Positions 1 through 7,367 of a stretch of 10,905 bases of DNA are shown piece after piece. How positions within the stretch are numbered: the stretch's first letter is position 1; the number at the start of each line of letters is the position of its first letter. Source of the DNA: Alphaproteobacteria bacterium (GTDB lineage Bacteria > Pseudomonadota > Alphaproteobacteria > Paracaedibacterales > JAKBAR01). The stretch covers positions 1-10,905 of the forward strand of contig JAIESS010000025.1 in assembly GCA_019745755.1 (NCBI GenBank). The letters are read 5' to 3'. A model generated the notes under the pieces. The model worked only from the letters and a program-made list of their open reading frames with translations, was not told where the DNA came from and did not search any database. The position numbers and the translations under genes were made by a program.

Positions 1-911
1 CTCTGAGTTCAAATGGACGAAGCGCGCTCATGAATATCCCCAAGACGAAGGGTCCTAAAAAAACGCAAATGAAAGGCTAAGAGGCGCTGCCATACAGCAG
101 ATTGTATAAAACGCGTGCTTTTAATATGAAGACGGGTCATAGCTTTGATTTGAAGATAACGAAACAAAATACTCGTCATACTCACAACAAAAATGCCAAG
201 AAAGATCTCCTGCATGAAGGAGATTTGCCGGAGTGCTAGCACATCATCAAAAATCATACCACTTAAGACAGGCTGAAAAAGTGTCAACAACGCAATCATT
301 GCTTGAAGAAAAAGATATTGTTTTACATCGCTTTTTGTCTCGCCATAAGCGGACTTTGCAAGATCGCTAACAGACAATGCCTTTGACGCAGAAGTCGCAT
401 TGATTTGCTTATAAAGAGTGTATGCGAGAGGATGAAGTGTTCGAACATTTTTGGTTTTCATCCTCTGGCTTCGTTGTGTCCATGGATCATAGAGATAGGC
501 TACCTCTTTTTTATAAAAAATAAGCTTCGGGGAATCCGTCTTAGCATCAAATACAATGCAGGGCCACGCATCCTTTGAAAAATCCATCTTGTGCAGATTA
601 ATTTCTCGTGCACCATAGCTACAACGTGTTGCAATGTCTTCAATAATATTCTCTAAAACATATTGACGAGGATGAGAGTCATTGCGATATTGCGGTTTTT
701 TGGGATTCTTATCAAGAACACACAACACATGGAAACACGCCATAAGAGCGTGTTCATGATCCAGGCCGCCGTCATTATTGTTATGATGGTTTTTTAGTGT
801 TAGATGAGACATCATAGCCTGTTTAAGCGACGGCACAACCTTCAAAAGCGGGTCATCTATCGCGAGGAGGTGTTGATCAATGTTTTTTCTCTCACTGGGG
901 TACAGGGTCAT
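1..911 (-). pseudogene. NHLM/NHLP-type bacteriocin ABC transporter 2 (peptidase-less), N-terminal part, broken near window edge
   Basis: The frame opens with ATG at 911, sharing ATGA with the stop of the upstream transporter gene, so the two are translationally coupled. Residues 1 to about 190 form a soluble domain without C39 catalytic residues; its end (YLYDP...LHPLAYTLYKQ) resembles the N-terminal region of the second ABC protein of three-gene NHLM bacteriocin export operons. Hydrophobic membrane segments follow from about residue 205, then the stretch LRLGDIHERASSI typical of the first cytoplasmic loop. A TGA stop at 9-11 cuts the protein at 300 residues, before the rest of the membrane domain and the ATPase. 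Just past this point another frame reads E-L-R, which fits the family's I-x-E-I-R pattern, so a small indel near base 11 is likelier than a simple nonsense change. The remainder lies outside the window. By family knowledge this subunit pairs with the peptidase-bearing transporter in the inner membrane. Family call is confident, the lesion less so. Confidence 0.75.
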
Positions 912-3133
912 GAAAGGGCCTCGCGCTCGAAAAGAGTTCGGTAAAGACCCGGTTGATTGAGGAGATCATGATGCCGCCCCGATTGGACAATCTGCCCCTT
1001 ATCCAATACATAAATAATGTCGGCATTTTGAATGGTGGAAAGGCGGTGGGCAATAATTAGAAGCGTTGCATTTTTTTCTGAAAGCATATCAAAAACCTTT
1101 TTTTCGGATAGACTGTCTAGCGCACTGGTTGCTTCATCCAAAATAAAAATATCCGGATGTGCTGCAAAGGCACGGGCAATTTCAAGACGTTGACGCTGAC
1201 CCCCACTAAAATTTGCACCATTTTCTGCAACAACAGCATTTAAGAGACCACGCCCCAAAAGATCATCATAAAGCCCAACATCCTTCAGTGCTTTAAGAAG
1301 ATCATCATCTCGAACATCGTGATTCCAAGAGCTAAGGTTATCGCGCACTGTGCCTTCAAAAAAAAATATGTCCTGATCCACAAGGGCTATCAATTTACTT
1401 CTGTCATGGGGAGAAAGAGCCGCAATGGGTATACGATCCCAATAAATTTGCCCACTTTTGGGTGTATAAAGTCCACAAAGAAGCTTGGACAACGTTGATT
1501 TACCAGAACCGCTTGCACCCACAATAGCCGTGGTTTTGCCTTTGGCGATGCGAAAGCTCATATTCTCAAAAAGGGGTGGATCATAGGTCGAGTAACCAAA
1601 AGTAATATTATTAAAAATGATCTCCTTTCTTAACGACAAAACGACACTCGAATGAGCATTAATCATAGTATCATCAATTTTATAGAGTAAAATGTCATGA
1701 AGGCGGCTAATGGATGCTTTAATCTTCTCTAGGCTACCTGAGAATTCAAGAAGGGTCATCAACGGTTGATCAAGCCCGTTCGCAAGGGTCATAAAAGCAA
1801 TAAGTGTTCCTATAGATATGCCTGTATAGCCGACGATCCCCCCCTCCATCACAAGCAAGGACCCCTTGTACAAAAGAGCAAGAGGCATCAACGTTGCAAA
1901 AAGTGATAACAAAAGACTGTAACGTTGATCAATGAGAAGGGTGGCTTTAAACTTGTTCAACGTCTCATCATGATTAGCCGCCCAGTTTTTGAAAAACACG
2001 TTCTCTAAATTATTCGCCTTTAACATTTCAATAGACTGGAGACCGTTCATCTCAATCCCTGAAAGCCGCCCTGTATCTTGGATATACAACGTATTTTTTT
2101 CCGCCATGCGGTTTTTATAGTAAGCAAAAACGAGAATTCGAAGAGCTATAAAAACGCACACAATGTTAAACAAGATAGGAGATATAGCATAAAGAATGAT
2201 CGCAAAAAAACAAAAGCTAATAAGGTTAATAAAGGCCCCCATAACCCCCAGTGACAAAAGATCAGAAAGATTTTGAAGGGACGCAAAACGGTAAAGGACA
2301 TCGCCGCTTAACCGCTGATCAAAAAAGGTGAGTGGTAGATAAAAAAGCCTATGAATAATTTTACTGGCGAGATTAATCTTGAAATGAACATGAAGCCGCA
2401 TCAGAAGCCGCTGCTGGACGAACATCAAAATCATATGAGAACTGACGGCAATGATAACGACAATGGCAAGGGGCGGCGTCCAATGATAAAGAGACTTTAG
2501 AAAAACGTAATCGATAAAGCCTTTGGTTGCCCCCGCAATGGCGAGGCTCGGTAGAATTTGCAAAATGCCAAGTAAAACAGCTGCAAAAAGCGCTAAAAGA
2601 CCACCTTTTAAAGCATATCTAAAAAACAGTAGAAGGGGACTTTTTTGACGCTTTTTTTGAAAACCCTTGTCCGGAATGAGGGTCAGTGCAACTCCTGTAA
2701 AAGCCTTGTCAAATTCGTCTCTATCTACCCTCCTCCTCCCATAGGCCGGATCATTAATATAAAAAGAATGTCCTCGTCGTCCTTCGAAAACAACAAAATG
2801 ATCGAAATTCCAGTGCACTATGCAAGGCCATGGGCATGCGTCAAGCCCACGTAAATTTTGGATGTTATAGCCGTGTGCGATGAGTTTATAAGTACGCGCA
2901 GCACGTAAAATATAGCTTGCTTTGCTGCCATCACGGGAAACACCGCAGGCTTCGCGGACTTCGTCGGGGGATAATTTATGACCAAAATAAGCAAGGATAA
3001 TGGATAAGCATACAGACCCGCATTCCGTTGACTCCATCTACCTAATGATGGGGGTATGTTTGATGCGTCTAAAAAAATTTTTGATAACGTTTATCAGTAA
3101 CGCGAAGGGATTTATAATATTGCCCGCAATCAT
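908..3133 (-). pseudogene. NHLM/NHLP-type peptidase C39 ABC exporter 1, with an in-frame TAG at codon 32
   Basis: This is a leader-cleaving ABC exporter. The ancestral start is the ATG at 3133, which overlaps the adaptor stop as ATGA. From there 31 codons run in frame (ending HTPIIR), then TAG at 3038-3040, then ATG-GAG-TCA encoding MESTECG. In the family this reads P-x-x-L-Q-M-E-x-T-E-C-G, so the TAG sits exactly on the Gln of the oxyanion hole, one C-to-T change from CAG. Numbered from the ATG at 3037 (709 residues), the peptidase keeps Cys6, His80 (HWNFDHFVV) and Asp96 (NDP). Membrane segments span roughly 135-430. The ATPase has Walker A GASGSGKST near 506, signature SGGQRQR near 610, Walker B and catalytic Glu (FILDEATSALD) near 632 and the H-loop His (AHRLST) near 663. 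The frame then ends in TGA, coupled to the next gene. Translation could restart at the ATG touching the TAG, giving a transporter whose peptidase lacks its oxyanion Gln. Whether it is a dead gene or a restarted one is unclear. Confidence 0.85.
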
Positions 3134-4416
3134 TGCTGCATCTCCAATAACTTTTTAAGCTCCGGGATAATCAAAGCAAGCGCCGAGCTTTGGTGTACAA
3201 CAACACGGGCATACAACCATGTTCCAGGGGTGAGAGGAGAGAGGAGCGATGATACCATGGATACCCGATCAAGAGAAACCCGTGCGCTAATAGGGGGATT
3301 GGTTTCCGTAAATTTCTTCACAAGTTCCTCATTTTGCAATGCTTTCATAAGGCTTCGTGCTGTTTCAGGATAGGGAGAAATGTGCATAATTCTACCCTCC
3401 ATAAAACCACGATGTTCTTTTTCAAGATACGTCGGGATCATATAAACACGGGCGTTCTCCTTCATTTCTTTTCCTTCGAGAGGATTAAAATATAAAAGCG
3501 CCTCAAGATTATTGTCGTCCCCCTTACCCATGGTCATCACAATGTCATTGACCAAAACTTTATCACCTACGTTTTTATGAATGCTTAAAATTCGTCCAGA
3601 AATAGGACTTTTGATCGCGTGTGTTGCGTCTCGTTTCGCAATCAAATTCGCAAAATCGCGCTCTTCATCGATGAGTTTAAGAGATAATTCACGTTCTTTT
3701 TGTGCCCACATCTCTTTATGAGCTGTTTCATCTTGCTGCATCTGCAAGATTTTTTCTTTTTCACGTCTTTTTTCATCTTTAATGACATTGATTTGGCTTT
3801 CAATGTTCAAAATATCTGTGATATTCACGTAACTCTTTTTAAAAAGCTCTTTTTTCTGCCCGAGATTTTTTTCCAAATGACGTTGATGGGTATTTTTGTC
3901 CTCGATCCCACTCTTGATTACGTCAATTTGTTTTTGATTATTCTCTACTTTTGCTTGAAGGCTCTCTCATCCTTCTTTTTGAATCGCTATCATTTTTTCT
4001 TTAAGCACATCGATATAATAAGAGCGATCCGCAATATTCTTCTTTAATTCGGGATTATCTAAAAGAGCGACTATCTGATCTTTTGTCACAAGACCCCCTG
4101 GATGAATGGTCAATTCTTGAATCGTGTTCACCCCCTCAGGCGCTGTGATGGACTCAAAAATCCCACCTTTTGGAATGAGAATGCCTTGCCCCTGAAGTGT
4201 GATGGGGATACGTACATAAATTGACCATAAGATGCCTATACCCGTAAGCATGATAAAAATAATCAATAAAATCCATGTATACGGCCGTGTCAAGGTGACA
4301 AGTTTGTTCATATCACCTGGTGAGGAAAGATGCGATAACGCTTCGTCGCGAAATATCAATGGCGCATGGGGATCATTCCTAGGAGTAGAGGGATCATTAT
4401 CCCTATTATCAGACAT
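3130..4416 (-). pseudogene. NHLM/NHLP-type HlyD-like membrane fusion (adaptor) protein, interrupted by an in-frame TGA
   Basis: This is the periplasmic adaptor that would link the ABC exporters to an outer-membrane channel. Residues 1-149 contain a cytoplasmic tail, one transmembrane helix (TWILLIIFIMLTGIGILW, about residues 47-65), the segment GQGILIPKGG and the first half of a biotinyl-lipoyl-like domain (APEGVNTIQELTIHPGGLVTKDQIVALLDNPEL), then the start of a coiled coil. A TGA at 3967-3969 interrupts it. The same frame continues without shift through about 90 codons of coiled coil, the second lipoyl half (IKSPISGRILSIHKNVGDKV), and the family's typical C-terminal segments (GRIMHISPYPETARSLM, LQNEELVKKF) to a TGA at 3130-3132. 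Intact length would be 428 residues, normal for the family. CGA (Arg) is the simplest ancestor of the stop. The 102 bases before the start (4417-4518) show no terminator and only a weak ribosome-binding site. The 3' half alone has only a TTG start, with no membrane anchor, so it is unlikely to work by itself. Confidence 0.85.
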
Positions 4417-4518
4417 GCACTACATACAATCCGGGTCTATGTACCCTAACTGTAAGGCCAATTTCTTAACCAATTATTAATTTTTTAGTAAAACTGACCT
4501 AATGTCTCGCGCTCTCCA

Positions 4519-4755
4519 TCATACCGAGGCTTTTTGACTTACATTAATGGTTACATTACCATTGATTGTACTGTTTGAAATGATAACAATAGACGTATTT
4601 AAACTACCTGTTAACTTGGTCAACATGGACATAAGATGTGAAAGACCACCACTCCCCTTTTTGGATGATGATCCACAATAGTTATTGTGATGATGGTGCC
4701 CACCACCGCAAACGTCACTCAATTGACTTTCTGAAAGTTCTGTTAAATATGTCAT
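4519..4755 (-). CDS. Double-glycine-leader secreted peptide precursor A (78 aa)
   Basis: The preferred start is ATG 4755, seven bases after a strong GGGAGG ribosome-binding site (4761-4766). An in-frame ATG at 4773 would add six residues and has its own GGGGAGG site, but that site is buried in a hairpin. Residues 1-18 end in LSESQLSDVCGG, a full match to the double-glycine leader pattern LSxxELxxIxGG (hydrophobic residues at -12, -7 and -4, Gly-Gly at -2 and -1). The predicted mature peptide of about 60 residues starts GHHHHNNYCG, continues with a Ser/Gly/Lys stretch and a short amphipathic segment (LSHLMSMLTKLTG), and ends in an alternating hydrophobic/Asn/Ser/Thr tract (SIVIISNSTINGNVTINVS). 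It has one mature Cys, so no internal disulfide. It lies directly upstream of a C39-peptidase exporter operon and is probably its substrate. No modification enzyme is visible. The target and activity are unknown; it could be a bacteriocin, toxin or signalling peptide. Confidence 0.8.
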   Translation of the reverse strand: MTYLTELSESQLSDVCGGGHHHHNNYCGSSSKKGSGGLSHLMSMLTKLTGSLNTSIVIISNSTINGNVTINVSQKASV

Positions 4756-4778
4756 GATATCCTCCCTGTACATGAGAA

Positions 4779-4801
4779 AACCTCCCCGTAAAGGGGAGGT
4801 T
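4779..4801 (-). terminator. Perfect 9-bp hairpin between precursor genes B and A (attenuator or RBS-sequestering element)
   Basis: AACCTCCCC (4779-4787) and GGGGAGGTT (4793-4801) pair perfectly around a five-base loop. Read on the minus strand, the stem lies 11 bases after precursor B's stop and runs into TTTTCTC, a short U-tract, so it can act as a weak intrinsic terminator reducing transcription of A and the export genes. The downstream arm (GGGGAGG, 4781-4787) is also a ribosome-binding site seven bases before the ATG at 4773, so the stem would hide it. The upstream CCTCCC arm could alternatively pair with the second site GGGAGG at 4761-4766. The structure is seen directly; its role is inferred. 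Confidence 0.6.
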
Positions 4802-4812
4802 CTATGTTTTTA

Positions 4813-5013
4813 TTAGCGTCGTGTGTTTGTTTGAGTAACACCAATATATAAGCCACCAGTGCTTGCGCCATTAGTCGGTGCATTCACAGACATATTTTGA
4901 AGAACGATGTTTGAATTATTAGTCTGTTGATTATTAATGGTTCTCGTGTTTGCACCTCTGCTTGAAGTACCACCAACAACAGCGTCAAGTGTCTCGTCAT
5001 TCATTTGAATCAT
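4813..5013 (-). CDS. Double-glycine-leader secreted peptide precursor B (66 aa)
   Basis: The 15-residue leader MIQMNDETLDAVVGG carries Met at -12, Leu at -7, Val at -4 and Gly-Gly at -2/-1, the spacing expected for recognition by C39 leader peptidases. The predicted mature peptide is 51 residues, rich in Asn, Thr, Ser and Gly, without Cys or acidic residues, and ends in Thr-Arg-Arg before tandem TAA stops. A tract around NNSNIVLQNMSVN resembles the hydrophobic/Asn/Ser pattern in the tail of precursor A, so the two may be distant paralogues or a two-peptide pair. An inner ATG at 5004 would still leave the 12-residue core leader. Neither start has a clear Shine-Dalgarno sequence; the upstream stretch is very AT-rich, compatible with a promoter very close to the start. 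It is the first gene of the minus-strand peptide/export cluster. No homologous bacteriocin family is recognised. Confidence 0.75.
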   Translation of the reverse strand: MIQMNDETLDAVVGGTSSRGANTRTINNQQTNNSNIVLQNMSVNAPTNGASTGGLYIGVTQTNTRR

Positions 5014-5383
5014 AAATGTATATTATTTATAGATAAAATAACGATAAACAGCTTTAGAAGAAATATTTAAAAACTGTTCATCATCTGTTACGCTTGTACA
5101 GATAGTTTTTATTTTTAATTCGTCAAGACTTTTAATAAAAAAGTTTATTTTTTATTGCTTTTTTTTCAAAAGATAAATGACAAAAAAGGCCATACTTGTA
5201 TACCTTTACACGGGGTTATACCGACCTAATCAACACTATGACACACAGCATTCCCTGGATACCGTACATCGAGAGGTAAGCAGAGATCTCCCACACCACA
5301 AAATATCAAAAGAATCATCCGAGATAATTTCCATTCACACTCATTCATGATATCATGGATGTATATCAATAAAAAATAGCCCC
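5014..5383. other. Intergenic region between divergent precursor B and HIG1-type gene
   Basis: These 370 bases hold no supported gene. The part next to precursor B (5014-5170) is extremely AT-rich, with long A and T runs and TATAAAT-like stretches read on the minus strand, and probably contains the promoter of the peptide cluster, though no convincing -35/-10 pair can be named. The part next to the plus-strand gene includes TGTATATC (5360-5367), a possible extended -10, and the 12-base palindrome CATGATATCATG (5346-5357) just upstream of it. The central stretch (5200-5310) is less AT-rich and may be a gene remnant, but I recognise nothing in it. Confidence 0.5.
5346..5357. repeat. 12-bp perfect palindrome CATGATATCATG upstream of HIG1-type gene
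   Basis: A perfect dyad, with the outer AT/AT pair also matching after one mismatch, lies 27 bases before the start codon and overlaps the likely promoter. It could be an operator for a dimeric regulator, but a palindrome of this size in AT-rich DNA can also arise by chance. Confidence 0.3.
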
Positions 5384-5572
5384 ATGACAATTTTAAATCT
5401 TCTTCTCTTTGCCGCTCTTGCAGCTGTTCTTATCTCTCTTTTTTATGGGCTTTTTGGCTTTTTAAAAGGGGAAAGTTACGCTAAAAAAAACTCTAATGCA
5501 ACGATGCGTTTACGCGTTCTTCTCCAGGGCCTTGCTCTATTGATTTTTTTCTTATTTTTATGGTTTAAATGA
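5384..5572 (+). CDS. HIG1-domain (twin-transmembrane) inner membrane protein
   Basis: This 62-residue protein has two hydrophobic helices (about residues 3-27 and 45-61) joined by a short basic loop. The segment KKNSNATMRLRVLLQGLAL matches the small alphaproteobacterial HIG1_N (hypoxia-induced gene 1) proteins, which carry N-x-x-MRLRV-x-x-QG-x-AL at this place. The length is normal for bacterial members. Mitochondrial relatives (Rcf1, HIGD1A) bind and modulate cytochrome c oxidase and respiratory supercomplexes; a similar role is plausible but unproven in bacteria. The start ATG follows an AT-rich promoter-like stretch and has no obvious ribosome-binding site. It ends in TGA. It is the first gene on the plus strand and diverges from the peptide cluster. 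I first considered SecG but the motif does not fit. Confidence 0.7.
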   Translation: MTILNLLLFAALAAVLISLFYGLFGFLKGESYAKKNSNATMRLRVLLQGLALLIFFLFLWFK

Positions 5573-5696
5573 GTCATTTTTTCATCATTTTATTAATTTT
5601 TTAGTATGTTTTTGATGTAAACTATAAGCCAATAGCCTTTATAATGCAAAAATCACATCAGCCCAACTAAGTTTACGCTCAATAAATCACCATCTC

Positions 5697-6128
5697 ATGA
5701 AACAAATCGTATTGGATACGGAGACGACGAAATTTAGCTTTGCAGCGGCGCATAGGATTACGGATAGTTTTCTTTCTTTTATTGGGATGCTGACCTTGTC
5801 ATTTATAATGCGCCTTTTGATATGGGCTTTTTGAATGAGGGGCTAACGAAGTTTGGTTACAATCCCCTTCCTATGACCCGTGCGATTGACACAGTCCTAA
5901 TGGCACGAAAAAAATTCCGGAGTCACCTGCGAATATTGAGGCGCTTTGTCGCCGTTTTGAAATTGACTTATCAACCTGAACAAAACATGTCGCTCTCCTT
6001 AATACTCAATTATTGGCAGAAGTTATTTACAGCGGTACGGTGGTCGCCAACAAGATATCATGATGGATCAAGAAACTATGGAAGCTCTTCGCACCTTTGT
6101 TTATGAATTAAGAAGTCCATCACATTAA
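5697..6128 (+). pseudogene. dnaQ: Decayed dnaQ: DNA polymerase III epsilon subunit (3'-5' proofreading exonuclease)
   Basis: Joining frames gives a recognisable DnaQ. It begins MKQIVLDTETT (Exo I, DTE kept), then HRI, after which about 60 codons are missing, resuming at TDSFLSFIG. A one-base loss near 5786 is followed by ADLVIYNAPFDMGFLNEGL (Exo II region, usual His changed to Tyr) and IDTVLMARKKF. A second one-base loss near 5917 gives PESPANIEALCRRFEIDLST. An in-frame TGA (5977-5979, probably from CGA) precedes TKHVALLNTQLLAEV (Exo III, catalytic Asp of the His-x4-Asp motif changed to Asn). A third indel near 6022 leads to LQRYGGRQQDIMMDQ and the C-terminus, ending in TAA at 6126-6128. The deletion, three frameshifts, one nonsense change and lost catalytic residues make this a clear pseudogene. 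Whether a second intact dnaQ or a DnaE/PolC-type proofreading domain exists elsewhere cannot be told from here. Confidence 0.88.
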
Positions 6129-6207
6129 ACATAGCATAAAGCATTGACAATTCACTTTTAAAAACTACCTCTTGCTATGCATACAGTCACATTAAGGGAA
6201 TAAGGTT

Positions 6208-6558
6208 ATGATAAAAATGACAACACAAGATACTTTTTCAGAACATGAGATTACAGAAACTCTCGGCCTTGTAACGGGGGATGCGTCATGGACACGTCAC
6301 ATTTTTACATGGGTGCTTATTTTGATTCACCAACTCATTGGTTTGAGGATAGGAAGCTTCACAAAACTTATGCATTTTGCAAGAGAAGACGCAACAGAAC
6401 GCCTTATTTTAGCAGCAAACAAACAAGGGGCCGACGGTGTTGTTGCTCTTCGCATGACAACAACATCTATTGCCGGCATTGGTTTTTCCGTTCTTGCCTA
6501 TGGCACTGCTGTAAAATTTAAAAAGAAACCTGATGTAACAGAGTCTGTTGTCCGTTAA
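6208..6558 (+). CDS. YbjQ/UPF0145 family protein
   Basis: The 116-residue product aligns with the YbjQ family (Pfam heavy-metal-binding domain PF01906): LGLVTGDASWTRHIF near residue 19, a central insertion region, a FAREDATERLILAANKQGADGVVALRM segment (A-R-x-x-A-x-x-x-L-x-x-x-A-x-x-x-GADAVVG in the family) and the terminal SVLAYGTAVKF. The family forms homopentamers; its cellular role is poorly known. The middle stretch (TWVLILIHQLIGLRIGSF) is more hydrophobic than usual. The start at 6208 is preceded by AAGGGA (6194-6199) with eight bases of spacing; a second in-frame ATG lies at 6217. A perfect TTGACA (6144-6149) upstream could be a -35 box, but no matching -10 is clear. yggS begins within 40 bases downstream. 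Confidence 0.7.
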   Translation: MIKMTTQDTFSEHEITETLGLVTGDASWTRHIFTWVLILIHQLIGLRIGSFTKLMHFAREDATERLILAANKQGADGVVALRMTTTSIAGIGFSVLAYGTAVKFKKKPDVTESVVR

Positions 6559-6594
6559 AATTAATGAACAACAAACTCAAAGAAACATCATTTC

Positions 6595-7215
6595 ATGCTT
6601 TTTCATGTTAACCCCTTTGTCCGTCTTGTTGCAGTGACAAAGGGGCGCTCAGCCCATGATATTGAAACACTCATTAGTGAAGGTTGTGTATGGTTTGGGG
6701 AGAATCGCCTGAACGAGATCACTGAAAAATGGCCACCGCTTAAAGAAAAATACCCCCATATTAAGCTACAGTTCATTGGGCATATTCAAAGCAATAAAGC
6801 AGAAAACATTGTTAAGCTGTGCGATAGTATCGTGAGTCTGGATCGACCCTCTATTATACACAATATAGCAAAAGCCCATCAAAAATACTCTAAACCCATG
6901 GAATTTCTTATTCAGGTTAATTGTGGCCGAGAACCTCAAAAAGGGGGTGTATTAGAAGAAAATCTTCATTCTCTTTTGGATCTTTGCATGGCATGCGCCC
7001 TACCCATTACAGGCCTCATGACAATCCCCCCCGCAGACCAAGACCCAACTCCCTATTTCAAACAATTAAAGGCCTTGTGCATACGCCATAAGCTTTTTGA
7101 ATGCAGCATGGGAATGAGCAACGATTACTCTCTTGCTATCGATCTTGGCGCAACCCAAGTAAGAATTGGAAGAGCACTGTTTTCTTCCTTGAAGACCTTA
7201 TCTCTATCAGATTAA
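6595..7215 (+). CDS. yggS: YggS/PLPBP family pyridoxal-phosphate homeostasis protein (short N-terminus)
   Basis: This single-domain fold-type III PLP protein keeps cellular vitamin B6 and amino acid pools in balance. Visible signatures: VRLVAVTKG with the PLP-binding Lys at residue 16, FGENRLNE, LQFIGHIQSNK, VNCGREPQKGG, GLMTIPP, the phosphate-binding MGMSNDYSLAI and GATQVRIGRALF. At 206 residues it lacks roughly 15-20 N-terminal residues that form the first helix in most members; Lys is normally near position 30-36. The ATG at 6595 has no good ribosome-binding site. A short frame from ATG 6564, five bases after the previous stop, would join this frame if the T5 run at 6599-6603 lost one base, giving about 216 residues. 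So it is either a naturally short protein or one with a 5' frameshift. It probably shares a transcript with the YbjQ-family gene. Confidence 0.88.
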   Translation: MLFHVNPFVRLVAVTKGRSAHDIETLISEGCVWFGENRLNEITEKWPPLKEKYPHIKLQFIGHIQSNKAENIVKLCDSIVSLDRPSIIHNIAKAHQKYSKPMEFLIQVNCGREPQKGGVLEENLHSLLDLCMACALPITGLMTIPPADQDPTPYFKQLKALCIRHKLFECSMGMSNDYSLAIDLGATQVRIGRALFSSLKTLSLSD

Positions 7216-7367
7216 CAAACTCCTTTTTTGCATTATCGAGAACATCCCAAAAATTTTACTATGCAGGACATAGTCTGATTATCTTCACGTCCATCACGCC
7301 GTCCTTTCACCAGGGATAGCGGATGTGCTAGGATGAGACCAATTCTCAACCCTCTTCGTGGAAAACT

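Noticed and set aside
3130..3876. A separate 248-residue gene starting at TTG 3876
   Set aside because: It is the in-frame 3' part of the HlyD-type adaptor after a nonsense codon; the same frame is open for about 30 more codons upstream with coiled-coil-like sequence, and there is no credible start.
9..4416. UGA read as tryptophan or another amino acid, explaining the in-frame TGAs
   Set aside because: All Trp positions I checked in EttA use TGG, several genes here end sensibly in TGA including two ATGA-coupled ends, and prfB keeps its UGA frameshift site. One lesion is TAG, which this would not explain.
5384..5572. SecG assignment for the small two-helix protein
   Set aside because: The size is similar but the conserved MRLRVLLQGLAL stretch belongs to HIG1-type proteins and SecG motifs are absent.
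5822..6106. A 94-residue plus-strand ORF
   Set aside because: Its first third is the dnaQ segment MGFLNEGLTKFGYN; the rest is out-of-frame dnaQ. It is part of the pseudogene.
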